64,000 nt of DNA from assembly GCA_015709715.1 (NCBI GenBank), contig CP054184.1:2961001-3025000 (forward strand). The letters run 5' to 3'. This DNA comes from Nitrospira sp. GTDB taxonomy: Bacteria; Nitrospirota; Nitrospiria; Nitrospirales; Nitrospiraceae. Position 1 is the stretch's first letter, and each line of letters opens with the position of its first letter. Under the pieces are notes generated by a model, which saw only the letters and a list, made by a program, of their open reading frames with translations, searched no databases and was not told the DNA's origin. Positions 52,499-61,735 of this stretch are shown here, piece after piece. The translations under genes were made by a program, and so were the position numbers.

Positions 52499-53628
52499 AG
52501 GTGGTCCACCCCGCCGTCGCAACCGTTGCCGGTCGAGGCCCAGGACGGATGCGCTCCGACCATCGGCAATTCGCGTCCCTGGCCGGACCCAGGCTGCGGA
52601 TAGTGGTAGGTCTTGTTCTCATAGTTGCGCAGTACAGCGCTGTCTTCGTCCAGATTGACCAGATAATCCGCGGGGAGGAGCGGGATCTTGCCGCCGCCGC
52701 CGGGGGCATCGATGACGAAATGGGGCACCGCCATGCCGCTGGTGTGGCCCTGCAGCGCCTTGATGATCTGCAGGCCCTTTTCCACGGACGTTCGGAAGTG
52801 GTTGGTGCCCTTCGTCAAGTCCGCCTGGTAGAGGTAGTAGGGTTTCACTCGCGCCAGCAGGAGTTGGTGCATGAGCCGTTTCATGACCTCGGGATCGTCG
52901 TTGACCCCTTTCAGTAACACAGTCTGCGCGCCCAGGGGAACACCGGCGTCCGCCAGCATTCCGCAGGCACGTTTCACTTCCGGCGTGAGTTCATCGGGAT
53001 GGTTGAAGTGCAGGTTCATATAGAGGGGGTGATACTTCTTCACGATGTCGCAGAGCTTGGGGGTAATCCGCTCGGGGAGACTGCCTGGGACCCGGCTCCC
53101 GATTCGAATGAGTTCCAAATGGGGAATGGTCCGGAGCGCCTTGAGGATGCGTTCGAGCAGGTGGTCGGGCAGCAGTAGCGGATCGCCTCCCGACAGGATG
53201 ACATCGCGTACTTCCTGGTGCGCGCGCAGGTAGGCGATCGCCCGGTCCAACTCACCTTTTTTGAGAAACCCCGGCTTCCCGACCAGCCGCTTTCGGGTAC
53301 AGAAGCGGCAATAGATCGGACATTGATTGGTGACCATGAGCAGCACCCGGTCCGGGTAACGGTGCACCAGGTGGGGCACCGGGCTCATCAGGTCCTCTTC
53401 GAGCGGATCGTCTTCGGCATCGGCATCCGCCATTTCGGCAGGGTCCGGGACGACCTGTTTCCAGATCGCATCACCCTTTTCCTTGATCGTGGACAGTACG
53501 GTCGGTGTGATCCGCATAGGGTAGTCCCCCACGATGCCCTCGATCTCTTTCGGATCGACGCCGAGCTGATCGGCCAGGTCTTTCGGCTTGACGACACTCT
53601 GAGCCAGGATGCGTCTCCAGTCCTCCAC
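52495..53628 (-). CDS. kamA: L-lysine 2,3-aminomutase (radical SAM, PLP)
   Basis: The protein has 377 residues from a GTG with AAAGGA upstream. The radical-SAM cluster is CPIYCRFC with Cys 103, 107 and 110. LSGGDPLLL is the SAM loop. YLYQADLTKGTNHFR and VIDAPGGGGKIPLLPAD carry the two Asp that hold the lysine ammonium group and the PLP Lys in known aminomutases. EpmB-type relatives are shorter and act with EpmA on EF-P. Here the full KamA features argue for lysine to beta-lysine conversion. No ablB acetyltransferase is nearby. Confidence 0.9.
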   Translation of the reverse strand: MEDWRRILAQSVVKPKDLADQLGVDPKEIEGIVGDYPMRITPTVLSTIKEKGDAIWKQVVPDPAEMADADAEDDPLEEDLMSPVPHLVHRYPDRVLLMVTNQCPIYCRFCTRKRLVGKPGFLKKGELDRAIAYLRAHQEVRDVILSGGDPLLLPDHLLERILKALRTIPHLELIRIGSRVPGSLPERITPKLCDIVKKYHPLYMNLHFNHPDELTPEVKRACGMLADAGVPLGAQTVLLKGVNDDPEVMKRLMHQLLLARVKPYYLYQADLTKGTNHFRTSVEKGLQIIKALQGHTSGMAVPHFVIDAPGGGGKIPLLPADYLVNLDEDSAVLRNYENKTYHYPQPGSGQGRELPMVGAHPSWASTGNGCDGGVDHL

Positions 53629-53748
53629 GGGTCTATCCTTTCGCTGATGCCGGTCCGGTCGACCGCGCCCCTGCGCCGGGGCCTTGTCCGCCTGGCCGAG
53701 ATCTGTCGGCGACGCGTCCTGTGCGAGGGTGGGGGGCGAACCGGCTGG

Positions 53749-53994
53749 TCACGAGGCTGCCTTGCGGTAGCGGGATTCGAGATGGGCGAGGATGTCGTGT
53801 GTCTCCGTGAGGATGGTTTCCCCATCTTGCAGCACCGGGACGTAGTATTGGCCGGACACCTCATACACCTGGTTTCGCATGGGGCGGAAATCCGGCACCA
53901 CCACGTCGTCGTAGGAGACGTTCAGCTCCTTGAGCCGGTCACGGACGACGGCACAATCGGGACACCAATGAACGTGATACAGGGTCAAGGCCAT
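53749..53994 (-). CDS. Glutaredoxin-like thiol protein
   Basis: The protein has 81 residues: MALTLYHVHWCPDCAVVRDR with CPDC active site, SGQYYVPVLQDGETILTETH (cis-Pro VP) and a C-terminal helix. It resembles a glutaredoxin or GST N-domain. It begins 5 bases after the ATP-grasp gene's stop, with GAGGAGTAAG overlapping that stop, so it is coupled. Function within the operon unknown. Confidence 0.85.
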   Translation of the reverse strand: MALTLYHVHWCPDCAVVRDRLKELNVSYDDVVVPDFRPMRNQVYEVSGQYYVPVLQDGETILTETHDILAHLESRYRKAAS

Positions 53995-53999
53995 TGTTC

Positions 54000-55490
54000 T
54001 TACTCCTCAGTCGCCAAGGCACAGGGTACCATGACCGCATCCACCATGCCGTGGATAATTTTCTTGTCCGCGGGACAGAGAGTGGCCAAGATGCCGCCGA
54101 GCTCCGCCTTGTCGCCGACCACGAAATAATAGGGCGAGAGGCGGGCGCGACCCGACATCGGCACCACGACATCTGCGCGCTCATCATAATAGGTAGACTC
54201 GAAGAGCCGCCCCTTGTGGAATTCCTGGAGTACATACGGCGTGGTGGAAAACGCCTGCAGCGCCCGCTCGATCGCAGCAGCCCACTCGGTTTGCGGGAGG
54301 TCATGTCCGATCGAGACGCCCCGGCTGCCCCAAGCCAACTCCGAAAAGCCCGACGGTTTCATCACCAACTGCCGCTCTTTCTGGGTGGTCTGGGCCAGAC
54401 GGCGAAAATCCGACAGAGCGCGTCCGCCGACCGTCAGATTCGGGATCACAGCCGTGGGAGGTACGGGGGTTGGATCGAGAATCCACGTGCGGGGGAGGGC
54501 ACGTCGTAGGATCTCGATCGTGTCGGTGTTCAAGCTGTGCTGCCAGAAGGGGGCCAGTTCCGGATGGTGGAACAAAGCGAACGCCAGCTTTTCTTCCAAC
54601 GCCGGCTTGTAGGGCGGGGTGACGGCGACGCGTCCCTTCTTGGCGGCATACATGACGAGTTCCGCTTTGGGAATGTTTTTCAGATCGAAGAGCTCGAAGA
54701 AGCGATAGAGCAACCCGATCGGCCGTGGTCCTGCAGGGTCGTCCAGAAACAGCCCCTCTTCCGAAAATCGGACTGCCCGCGGCTCGACGCAGAAGGCTTG
54801 ATGCCCGATCTCCCGCAGCCGGTGCGCCAGCCAGTCCATTTCCGGCCGGTAGTCCTTCGCCTCTTCCGAGACGACGATGGCCAGGCATCCGTCATGCTCC
54901 CCCTGCTGTGCGCGCGCCATGGCCGAAAACCCCTGTAGCATACCGTCGCGCCCGGCGACCAGCATCGGCCCCCCGCGAGGTCCGTCCGCCGATCGGCCTG
55001 GTGTGAGAATGTGCTCGTCATAGGCACGGCTCAGGCAATGTGTCAGGCCGATTCCGCCTGGGACGGAATCCAACTCTGTGATGACCATGCCGGCTTCAGT
55101 AGGAATGACATCCGGCCGAATGATGCCGGGGATGAGATTCCGAAAGCGGTTCATTCGGCTGTAGGTGATCAGAGACTCCGGCTTCCCTTGGTCGAGGTAG
55201 GCTGCGACCCAAGCCGGCTGCGTGCCGCGGACACTGTCGAGATAGAGACGATTCAGGGCGCGGTGGAAGGCGAGGAGATGCTGGCCCAGTTCACGGAAGA
55301 AGGCGACCTCGGCGGCCGAGAGCAGCAGAGGGGTCGGGGCGATGCGAAACGCGGCACCGGCCTGGTATTCGCCACCGGATTGGGCAGGGCCGAACACCCC
55401 GGCGCGCACCAGCTCATTACGGATTGCGAGACAACGTCGGCGGGACTCGTCGATGCCCAAGGATGTGGGTAAATGTGATGGATGTGCCAA
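54000..55490 (-). CDS. ATP-grasp-like ligase of unknown substrate
   Basis: About 496 residues from a TTG at 55490, preceded by GAGGAAGACTC. A longer frame to 55559 would begin within about five bases of the predicted transcription start. Evidence for an ATP-grasp fold: VMKPSGFSELAWGSRGVSIG, a Lys-Gly-rich nucleotide loop, YVLQEFHKGRLFES, and VITELDSVPGGIGLTH. Such enzymes couple a carboxylate to an amine or thiol. The layout is reminiscent of glutathionylspermidine-synthase-type or circularly permuted ATP-grasp proteins, but no close family is recognised. It heads the kamA operon. Confidence 0.7.
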   Translation of the reverse strand: MAHPSHLPTSLGIDESRRRCLAIRNELVRAGVFGPAQSGGEYQAGAAFRIAPTPLLLSAAEVAFFRELGQHLLAFHRALNRLYLDSVRGTQPAWVAAYLDQGKPESLITYSRMNRFRNLIPGIIRPDVIPTEAGMVITELDSVPGGIGLTHCLSRAYDEHILTPGRSADGPRGGPMLVAGRDGMLQGFSAMARAQQGEHDGCLAIVVSEEAKDYRPEMDWLAHRLREIGHQAFCVEPRAVRFSEEGLFLDDPAGPRPIGLLYRFFELFDLKNIPKAELVMYAAKKGRVAVTPPYKPALEEKLAFALFHHPELAPFWQHSLNTDTIEILRRALPRTWILDPTPVPPTAVIPNLTVGGRALSDFRRLAQTTQKERQLVMKPSGFSELAWGSRGVSIGHDLPQTEWAAAIERALQAFSTTPYVLQEFHKGRLFESTYYDERADVVVPMSGRARLSPYYFVVGDKAELGGILATLCPADKKIIHGMVDAVMVPCALATEE

Positions 55491-55559
55491 AGAGTCTTCC
55501 TCGAGGCTTGCCGTGCCAATGGCTGCGTCGCATGCGCATTGGGAGTCGAGGTGGTGCAA

Positions 55560-55589
55560 ATCGTATCACGGGTTTTGACACCGGTACAA
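55560..55589 (-). promoter_or_regulatory. Putative promoter of the ATP-grasp-kamA operon
   Basis: Minus strand: TTGTAC (55589-55584), an 18-base spacer, TACGAT (55565-55560). It lies about 70 bases before the chosen TTG start at 55490 and argues against starting at 55559. Confidence 0.4.
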
Positions 55590-55692
55590 GTCGGCGCGCG
55601 CCCGCAGGCGGGCGGTGAGAGGCTTCCCTGGGTTTGCCGCGCGGCTCGGGATCGACGACGATGTGAGGGTAGGCCTCGGCGGACGTTAGTGC

Positions 55693-55698
55693 TACAAT
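55693..55698 (+). promoter_or_regulatory. -10 box of the YkgJ-DUF2156 gene
   Basis: TACAAT at 55693-55698 overlaps the first possible ATG (55697), so the true start should be the ATG at 55712 or later. The -35 region is poor. Confidence 0.4.
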
Positions 55699-55711
55699 GC
55701 GGTCGCTTCTC

Positions 55712-57214
55712 ATGGCGAGTCCATTCGCACCGATCTCACCGGCGACGTCCCGGCAACCGATGGCTGGTTCCCCTCTTCAGATCGTGCCCAGTTCGACCTG
55801 TCTTCAGTGCGATGTCTGTTGCCGTTTCCCGGAACGGGAGAGTTTCTTGCGGCCGTACTTCACGGCTGAAGAAATTGCCGCGGCGATCGCCGTCGGTGTG
55901 GCGCCGGGCCATTTCCCCTCTCATGCGGGATCACAAATCCGTGTCGTGTCGAATCCTCAAGGCGATGGGTACCTCTGTCCGGCGTTCGATCCCGTCACGG
56001 CACAGTGTCGCATCTATGACGTTCGTCCGTTGGATTGTCGTCTGTACCCCTTCGCTTTGATGTGGGATAAAGACTATAGCCGAGTACTGCTGGGCTGGGA
56101 TACGAAGTGCCCCTTTCTGCAGGAACAGCCTTCCTCCGTCATAGATCGGGCGGCGAATGACATTGCGCTCTGGCTCGAAGCCGAAGAGCACGCCGCGCGC
56201 ATTGCGCGAAACCCCAAGCTGATCGGGCGTTTCCAAGAGGATGTGGTCCCCATCAGGCCGCTGACGGGGTTGACCGATGCGATCGTGCGGGCGCAGGCCG
56301 ATCTGCCGCGACAGGCCCTGAGGCTTCAGGATAGGGATCGCGTCGAGGCCGCCTTGTTGGCGGCCGCCGGTCTGGAGGCCCTGCCGCTCGCGGCCTATTC
56401 GTTCGCGTACCATTATGTCTGGCGGCACCGCTTGGCCTATTCGTGGAGAGAACTGCACGGGCATCTGTGCCTCTTCGCGGAATCGCCTGACGGATTGTTC
56501 ATGGTGGCGCTTCCCTTGGGACCGGGCCCCCTGGCCTTGCCGCTTGAGGCCGCGTTTCGCGAGATGCGGCGGCACAATGGAGACTCTTCCGTGACGCGAG
56601 TGGAGAATGTGCCGGAGGCCCGCGTGCCGGAGCTGCGGGCCTTGGGGTATCGCCTTACCTGCAAGGATCCCGACTATGTCTACGCCGCCGCCGATGTGGC
56701 TGATTTGGCGGGCGATGCCTACCGTGCGCAACGCGCGGCCTGCAACCGGTTCAGTCGCGAGCAGGGCAGCGTGCTGGAGCCATACGGGTCTCCTGATAAA
56801 GCCGAATGTCTCCGGTTATTTGACGAGTGGGTGGCACAGAAACGGGCGGCTGGTGCGGACGATTGGAGTCAGGCGCTGTTGGAAGATGCAGGAGGGGCGC
56901 ATGAGACCGCCTTGACCTATCATGACGCACTTGGGCTGACGGGGGCCGTGGTGCGGGTGCAAGGCCGGATCCGTGCCTACACGCTGGGATTGTGGTTGAA
57001 CCCCACGGTGTTTTGCGTAATGCTGGAGGTGGCCGATCGGCAGGTGGCGGGCGTGGGGGCGTTTATTTTTCGTGAATTCTGTCGCCAAGCCCGAAGCAAA
57101 GGGGCATCCTGGATCAATACGATGGATGATTCCTCCCTGCCAGGCCTCGTGCGCTCAAAGCAGTGGTATCGTCCCGCGCAGCTGTTGCCCAACTACATTG
57201 TGACGGAGAGCTGA
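55712..57214 (+). CDS. YkgJ-type Cys-cluster domain fused to DUF2156 (aminoacyltransferase-like)
   Basis: The protein has 500 residues. The N-terminal YkgJ metal cluster (about residues 25-120) shows STCLQCDVCCRFPER, YLCPAFDPVTAQCRIYD, VRPLDCRLYPF. From about residue 190 the protein matches the DUF2156 GNAT-like domain found in MprF and LysX: SYSFAYHYVWRH-like YSFAYHYVWRHRLAYSWREL, VPELRALGYRLTCKDPDYVY, AYTLGLWLNPTVFCVMLEVA. DUF2156 in MprF transfers lysine from Lys-tRNA to lipids. The fusion and its location opposite kamA are unusual. Confidence 0.8.
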   Translation: MASPFAPISPATSRQPMAGSPLQIVPSSTCLQCDVCCRFPERESFLRPYFTAEEIAAAIAVGVAPGHFPSHAGSQIRVVSNPQGDGYLCPAFDPVTAQCRIYDVRPLDCRLYPFALMWDKDYSRVLLGWDTKCPFLQEQPSSVIDRAANDIALWLEAEEHAARIARNPKLIGRFQEDVVPIRPLTGLTDAIVRAQADLPRQALRLQDRDRVEAALLAAAGLEALPLAAYSFAYHYVWRHRLAYSWRELHGHLCLFAESPDGLFMVALPLGPGPLALPLEAAFREMRRHNGDSSVTRVENVPEARVPELRALGYRLTCKDPDYVYAAADVADLAGDAYRAQRAACNRFSREQGSVLEPYGSPDKAECLRLFDEWVAQKRAAGADDWSQALLEDAGGAHETALTYHDALGLTGAVVRVQGRIRAYTLGLWLNPTVFCVMLEVADRQVAGVGAFIFREFCRQARSKGASWINTMDDSSLPGLVRSKQWYRPAQLLPNYIVTES

Positions 57215-57215
57215 C

Positions 57216-60200
57216 ATGTCTGCCTCCCCTCCCAGCGGTTCCCTCCGGCGCTCCTATCCCTGGTTACCGGTCTTGATCGTGGGGATGACCATTGTGGCCT
57301 TCGTCATCGGGGTGGTCATGCTGCGGTCGATCGAAGTGCGGATGATCGAGGCGGCAGGCGAAAACGCGACCTTGGCCGCCTCCGAAGTGGCCGACAAGCT
57401 CGACCGACTCCTGTTCGAACGGTATGGCGATGTGCGGATGACCGCTCGGGCCTTTTCGGGGCGGCCGCTCGACCAAACGTATCTCGACGAATACTTACGG
57501 TGGATGAAGGACACGTACGATCCCGTCTACCAGTGGTTGGGCGTCGTCGATGCGCAGGGGCGGATGGTCGCTGCCACGGATCAGTCGATCGTCGGTCGAG
57601 AGTATTCCAAGAGCCAATGGTTTGAGGGCGTGCGCACAGGGAGCGGTGTGCGGCTGGACGAAGTCCAGACGAATGAACAGGAGCGCACGATCGATTCCAT
57701 CGCTTTCTCTTCGCCGATCTTGGGAGCCAAGGGCGAGTTTGTGGGCGCCGTAACGACCCGCATCGGGCTTCCGATGCTGGAGGATGTCTTTATCGAGACG
57801 GTGCGTGAAATTCAAGATACCGGCGGAATGGCCGGCCCGTTTGAATATCAATTCTTGACGCAGGACGGCTTGGCCTTCGTGGACTCCGCCGTTCCCATCC
57901 TTGCGCGTGCCAACCTGAAACAGCTGAATGTGCCCTCCGCCAGGTTGAGCGAGTCGGGCAAGCCGGGCTACGTGGTGGAAGAACACGGTCGACGCCACAT
58001 CCCGGTAGTGACCGGCTACGCCCAAACGAAGGGGTATGGGCCCTATTCGGGGTTACGTTGGACCGTGTTGTTGCGCATGGAGCAGGACATTATCCTGCGG
58101 CCGATCCGGGCCATGATGTGGAAATTGGGGCTCGCCGGCACCATGGTGTGGCTGCCGATGGTCGGCCTGTTGTTGTGGGCGACCGGCCGGTTGCGGAGCG
58201 AATATCGTCAAGCTCAACAGGAGAGCGAGTGGGCGCGGGCGGCGGAGGCGGCGCTGCTGCAAAGTCAGGAACGCAATCGCGTGATCGTCGATACGGCGCT
58301 GGATGCCGTCATTTCCATGGATGCGGCGGGCATCATCACCGACTGGAATACCCAGGCGGTCAACATGTTCGGATGGCAGCGTGAGGAGGCGCTCGGTCAG
58401 CGCGTGTCCCAGACCGTCATTCCGGCCCGGGATCGCGAGGCGCATGACCGGGGGCTGCGGCATTTCCTGGAAACGGGGGAGGGCGCCATTCTCAACCGCC
58501 GCATCGAAATGTTGGCCTGTCATCGCGACGGCCATGAATTCCCGGTCGAAATCAGCATTTCCCCGGCACGTCTCGGCGATGCCTACATCTTCAGCGCGTT
58601 CGTGCGCGATATCACGGCCAGAAAACGAACGGAACGGCAGTTGGCCTCACAATATGCCGTCACCCGGGTCTTGGCGGAGTCCCGGACCTTGGAAGAAGCC
58701 GGCCCCAAAATTCTCCAGGCCATCTGTGAGAGCCTCGAATGGGATCTCGGGGTGTTCTGGCGGCTCGATCGTCAAGCCGGGGTGCTGCGTTGTCTGGAAG
58801 TGTGGCAGTCGCCAGGATTGAACGCTGAGGAGTTCGTGCTGGCCACATGGACGCATACGTTTGCGATCGGTGAAGGGCTTCCCGGGAGCATTTGGCGAGC
58901 CGGTCAACCCACGTGGGTGATCGACGTCACGCGCGAGTCGAACTTCCATCGCAGCGATACGGCCGCCAAAGTCGGCCTGCATGGCGCGTTCGGGTTTCCC
59001 ATTCGCGTCGGGACTGAGGTCGAGGGGGTCATCGAATTGTTCCGTCGCGAGGTGAGAGAGCCGGATGAGCAACTGCTCAAAATGGTGGCGGACGTCGGCC
59101 TCAAAATCGGCCAATTCGGCGAGCGGGCCAGGGCGGAGGACGCGCTGCGTCGCACGGAGGTGCAACTGCAGCAGTCGCAGAAAATGGAAGCGGTCGGCCG
59201 GTTGGCCGGAGGGGTGGCCCACGACTTCAACAACATGTTGACGGTCATTCGCGGGTACAGCGAACTCGTCTTGAGCCGCTTGGGTCCGACCGACGGATTC
59301 CGCAAGGAGCTGGAAGAGGTGAAGAAGGCGGCCGACCGCGCCTCGGGCTTGACCGGACAATTGTTGGCCTTCAGCCGCCGACAATTCATCGCCCCGAAGG
59401 TGCTCGACCTCAATGCCATCATCCATAACATGGAGGGCATGCTACGCCGGCTGTTGGGGGAAGACATCGTGGAGCTCTGTACGGTATTGGATCCGAATGT
59501 CGGCCAGCTCAAGGCTGATCCAGGGCAGATCGAGCAGGTCATCATGAACCTTGCGGTCAATGCCCGCGATGCCATGCCAAACGGCGGGCGATTGACCGTG
59601 GAAACCAGCAACGTGCAGTTCGGCAACCGACGGAACCGGCCTCCGATGGGCGCGGAACCCGGCTCCTACATCGCCTTGATCGTCCGAGACACGGGCCATG
59701 GAATGGACGATGACACCCTGTCGCACATCTTCGAGCCGTTCTTTACTACCAAGGAAAAGGGCAAGGGGACCGGGCTCGGTCTTTCGACCGTCTACGGCAT
59801 CGTCAAGCAGAGCGGCGGATTTATTGAGGTGGAGAGCAAGCCGGGGCGGGGAGCGATCTTCAAGATCTTCCTGCCACGGGTGGACGGTGTCACCCAGAAC
59901 GTCGAGCCGACGAACACGGGAAGCGACTCGATCAAGGGACGAGAAACGGTGTTGCTGGTCGAGGACGAACCGGGCGTACGGCGGCTCGTCAACGAGACGT
60001 TGCGGCTTCACGGCTACACGGTGTTGGAGGCGCGCCACGGGATTGAGGCGCTCTTGACGGGCGCCAAGCATCTGGGCCCCATCCATTTGTTGCTCACCGA
60101 CGTGGTGATGCCGCAGATGAGCGGCCCCGAGGTGGCGGAAAAGTTGGCGATTGTGCGGCCCGAGGTGAAGGTGCTCTACATGTCCGGATATCCGGATCAT

Positions 60201-60338
60201 CCGGCCTTCTCCAAGAACGGCGTGGATACCGACCATGCGTTCCTGCAGAAGCCCTTCACGCCCAGCGCCCTCGCTCAAAAAGTCCGGGAGGTGCTTGACG
60301 GGGCCAAGGCAGAGGTACGGCCGGGGACCATGGGATGA
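57216..60338 (+). CDS. Large hybrid histidine kinase: Cache-PAS-GAF-HisKA-HATPase-REC
   Basis: The protein has 1040 residues. Helix 1 (about 15-37), periplasmic dCache region ([20 protein letters not shown]), helix 2 (about 305-325), PAS ([20 protein letters not shown]), GAF (about 475-630), HisKA with His 669 in [18 protein letters not shown], HATPase [15 protein letters not shown]-terminal REC with Asp 962 in [13 protein letters not shown]. Same kinase-REC core as the protein at 34205-36604. It begins 1 base after the previous gene's stop. The last codons are in the 90-bp tandem repeat. Confidence 0.93.
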   Translation: MSASPPSGSLRRSYPWLPVLIVGMTIVAFVIGVVMLRSIEVRMIEAAGENATLAASEVADKLDRLLFERYGDVRMTARAFSGRPLDQTYLDEYLRWMKDTYDPVYQWLGVVDAQGRMVAATDQSIVGREYSKSQWFEGVRTGSGVRLDEVQTNEQERTIDSIAFSSPILGAKGEFVGAVTTRIGLPMLEDVFIETVREIQDTGGMAGPFEYQFLTQDGLAFVDSAVPILARANLKQLNVPSARLSESGKPGYVVEEHGRRHIPVVTGYAQTKGYGPYSGLRWTVLLRMEQDIILRPIRAMMWKLGLAGTMVWLPMVGLLLWATGRLRSEYRQAQQESEWARAAEAALLQSQERNRVIVDTALDAVISMDAAGIITDWNTQAVNMFGWQREEALGQRVSQTVIPARDREAHDRGLRHFLETGEGAILNRRIEMLACHRDGHEFPVEISISPARLGDAYIFSAFVRDITARKRTERQLASQYAVTRVLAESRTLEEAGPKILQAICESLEWDLGVFWRLDRQAGVLRCLEVWQSPGLNAEEFVLATWTHTFAIGEGLPGSIWRAGQPTWVIDVTRESNFHRSDTAAKVGLHGAFGFPIRVGTEVEGVIELFRREVREPDEQLLKMVADVGLKIGQFGERARAEDALRRTEVQLQQSQKMEAVGRLAGGVAHDFNNMLTVIRGYSELVLSRLGPTDGFRKELEEVKKAADRASGLTGQLLAFSRRQFIAPKVLDLNAIIHNMEGMLRRLLGEDIVELCTVLDPNVGQLKADPGQIEQVIMNLAVNARDAMPNGGRLTVETSNVQFGNRRNRPPMGAEPGSYIALIVRDTGHGMDDDTLSHIFEPFFTTKEKGKGTGLGLSTVYGIVKQSGGFIEVESKPGRGAIFKIFLPRVDGVTQNVEPTNTGSDSIKGRETVLLVEDEPGVRRLVNETLRLHGYTVLEARHGIEALLTGAKHLGPIHLLLTDVVMPQMSGPEVAEKLAIVRPEVKVLYMSGYPDHPAFSKNGVDTDHAFLQKPFTPSALAQKVREVLDGAKAEVRPGTMG

Positions 60339-60477
60339 GTCGATCCTTGCCACGGCCGGCGCTTGAACTTCCGGCGGGTTTCCGTTTACGGGGCCAAGGC
60401 AGAGGTACGGCCGGGGACCATGGGATGAGTCGATCCTTGCCACGGCCGGCGCTTGAACTTCCGGCGGGTTTCCGTTT
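60298..60477 (+). repeat. Exact 90-bp tandem duplication over the kinase 3' end
   Basis: Copy 1 is 60298-60387 and copy 2 is 60388-60477; they match base for base. Each begins ACGGGGCCAAGGCAGAGG and ends GGGTTTCCGTTT. Copy 1 includes the last codons and the TGA (60336-60338) of the hybrid kinase, so copy 2 is a nonfunctional echo of the gene end between the kinase and the CbbQ-type gene. Confidence 0.95.
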
Positions 60478-60524
60478 ATCGTGGCGCAGCCAGCGAGTAC
60501 TCATCACAGCGCAAGGATGTCGGC

Positions 60525-61364
60525 ATGAACGAAGGGGGAACGGTGTCGGTCACGAGGGGGCAAGAAGCGGGCATAGACCGTTACCGGGTCGAGGAGGAAC
60601 CCTTCTATGCCGAGGTGCGGGGCGAGGTCGGCTTGTTCACGATTGCGGCGCAGCATCGTATGCCCGTCATGCTGAAGGGGCCGACCGGCTGCGGCAAGAC
60701 GCGATTCGTCCGGCACATGGCCCATCGGCTGGGCCGACCGCTCATCACCGTCGCCTGCCATGAAGACCTCACGGCCTCCGACTTGGTCGGCCGGTATCTA
60801 CTGAAGGGGCAGGACACCGTCTGGATGGACGGCCCCTTGACCCTCGGCGTCAAACACGGAGCGATCGTCTACTTGGACGAGGTGGTCGAAGCCCGCAAGG
60901 ACACCACCGTCATCATCCATCCGCTCAGCGACGATCGCCGGCTGCTCCCAATCGAAAAAACCGGCCAGGTAATCGAGGCGGCTCCGGACTTCATGCTAGT
61001 CATTTCCTACAATCCCGGGTATCAGAGCATTCTGAAAGATCTCAAGCAAAGCACCAAGCAGCGGTTCATGGCGATAGAGTTCGATTATCCGCAGTCGGAG
61101 ATCGAAACTCGTGTGGTCGCGCATGAAGCCGAGGTATCTCTCGACATCGCGCAGCGGCTGGTCAAGGTCGCGGAAAAGGTTAGGAACCTGAAGAATCACG
61201 GGCTGGAGGAAGGTGTCAGCACGAGATTGCTGATCTATGCCGCCACCTTGATCAATCAAGGCGTGCCGGCGGATCGGGCCTGTGAGGTCGCCCTTGCCCG
61301 GCCGATCACCGACGACCAAGACATGCTGCGCAGCATCGTCGAAGTCGTGAAGGCGATCTTCTGA
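60525..61364 (+). CDS. CbbQ/NirQ/NorQ-type MoxR AAA+ ATPase
   Basis: The protein has 279 residues from the ATG at 60525; a GTG at 60543 is an alternative. Walker [39 protein letters not shown] is typical of the CbbQ group. Walker [16 protein letters not shown]. Then [20 protein letters not shown] and [14 protein letters not shown] (sensor and Arg finger region). These ATPases activate Rubisco or NO reductase with a VWA partner (CbbO/NorD). No such partner gene adjoins. It follows the 90-bp tandem repeat by 47 bases. Confidence 0.9.
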   Translation: MNEGGTVSVTRGQEAGIDRYRVEEEPFYAEVRGEVGLFTIAAQHRMPVMLKGPTGCGKTRFVRHMAHRLGRPLITVACHEDLTASDLVGRYLLKGQDTVWMDGPLTLGVKHGAIVYLDEVVEARKDTTVIIHPLSDDRRLLPIEKTGQVIEAAPDFMLVISYNPGYQSILKDLKQSTKQRFMAIEFDYPQSEIETRVVAHEAEVSLDIAQRLVKVAEKVRNLKNHGLEEGVSTRLLIYAATLINQGVPADRACEVALARPITDDQDMLRSIVEVVKAIF

Positions 61365-61414
61365 AGCGCACTGCACCCTCACGGGACAGCTATCCCACGA
61401 CAGAGCAGTCGGCC

Positions 61415-61696
61415 GTGCGACCCACGGCTGATGGCGTGGTCCTCGCCGTCCATGTCCAGCCCAGGGCGTCGCACACCGAATGTGCGGGACTCCATGGAAC
61501 CGCGCTTAAGATTCGTGTGGCCGCCCCGCCGACGGAGGGAGCCGCCAACGACGAGCTGTGCCGGTTTCTTGCCAGGCTCTTCCACGTACCAATCGGAGCG
61601 GTGCAGGTGATGAGCGGGGCGAACAGTCGCCAGAAGCGCCTGCTTGTGAAGGGGCGGTCGGCGGATGAGGTTCGCGTGCGACTGAAACTCGACTGA
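61415..61696 (+). CDS. DUF167/YggU family protein
   Basis: The protein has 93 residues from a GTG. It carries the family pattern VLAVHVQPRASHTECAGLHG, LKIRVAAPPTEGAANDELCR and VMSGANSRQKRLLVKG. The usual length is about 95. The function of YggU proteins is unknown. It lies 50 bases after the CbbQ-type gene. Confidence 0.92.
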   Translation: MRPTADGVVLAVHVQPRASHTECAGLHGTALKIRVAAPPTEGAANDELCRFLARLFHVPIGAVQVMSGANSRQKRLLVKGRSADEVRVRLKLD

Positions 61697-61735
61697 TCAG
61701 GAGGCGAACACCAGCATGGACGACATGGGCGAGGT

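Noticed and set aside
60298..60477. Start of a CRISPR array or a mobile-element terminal repeat
   Set aside because: There are only two copies, directly adjacent without spacers, and the unit is a coding/intergenic segment of the kinase gene.
60335..60763. A 142-codon plus-strand frame spanning the tandem repeat
   Set aside because: It owes its length to the duplicated segment, is out of frame with the CbbQ-type gene, and has no motif.
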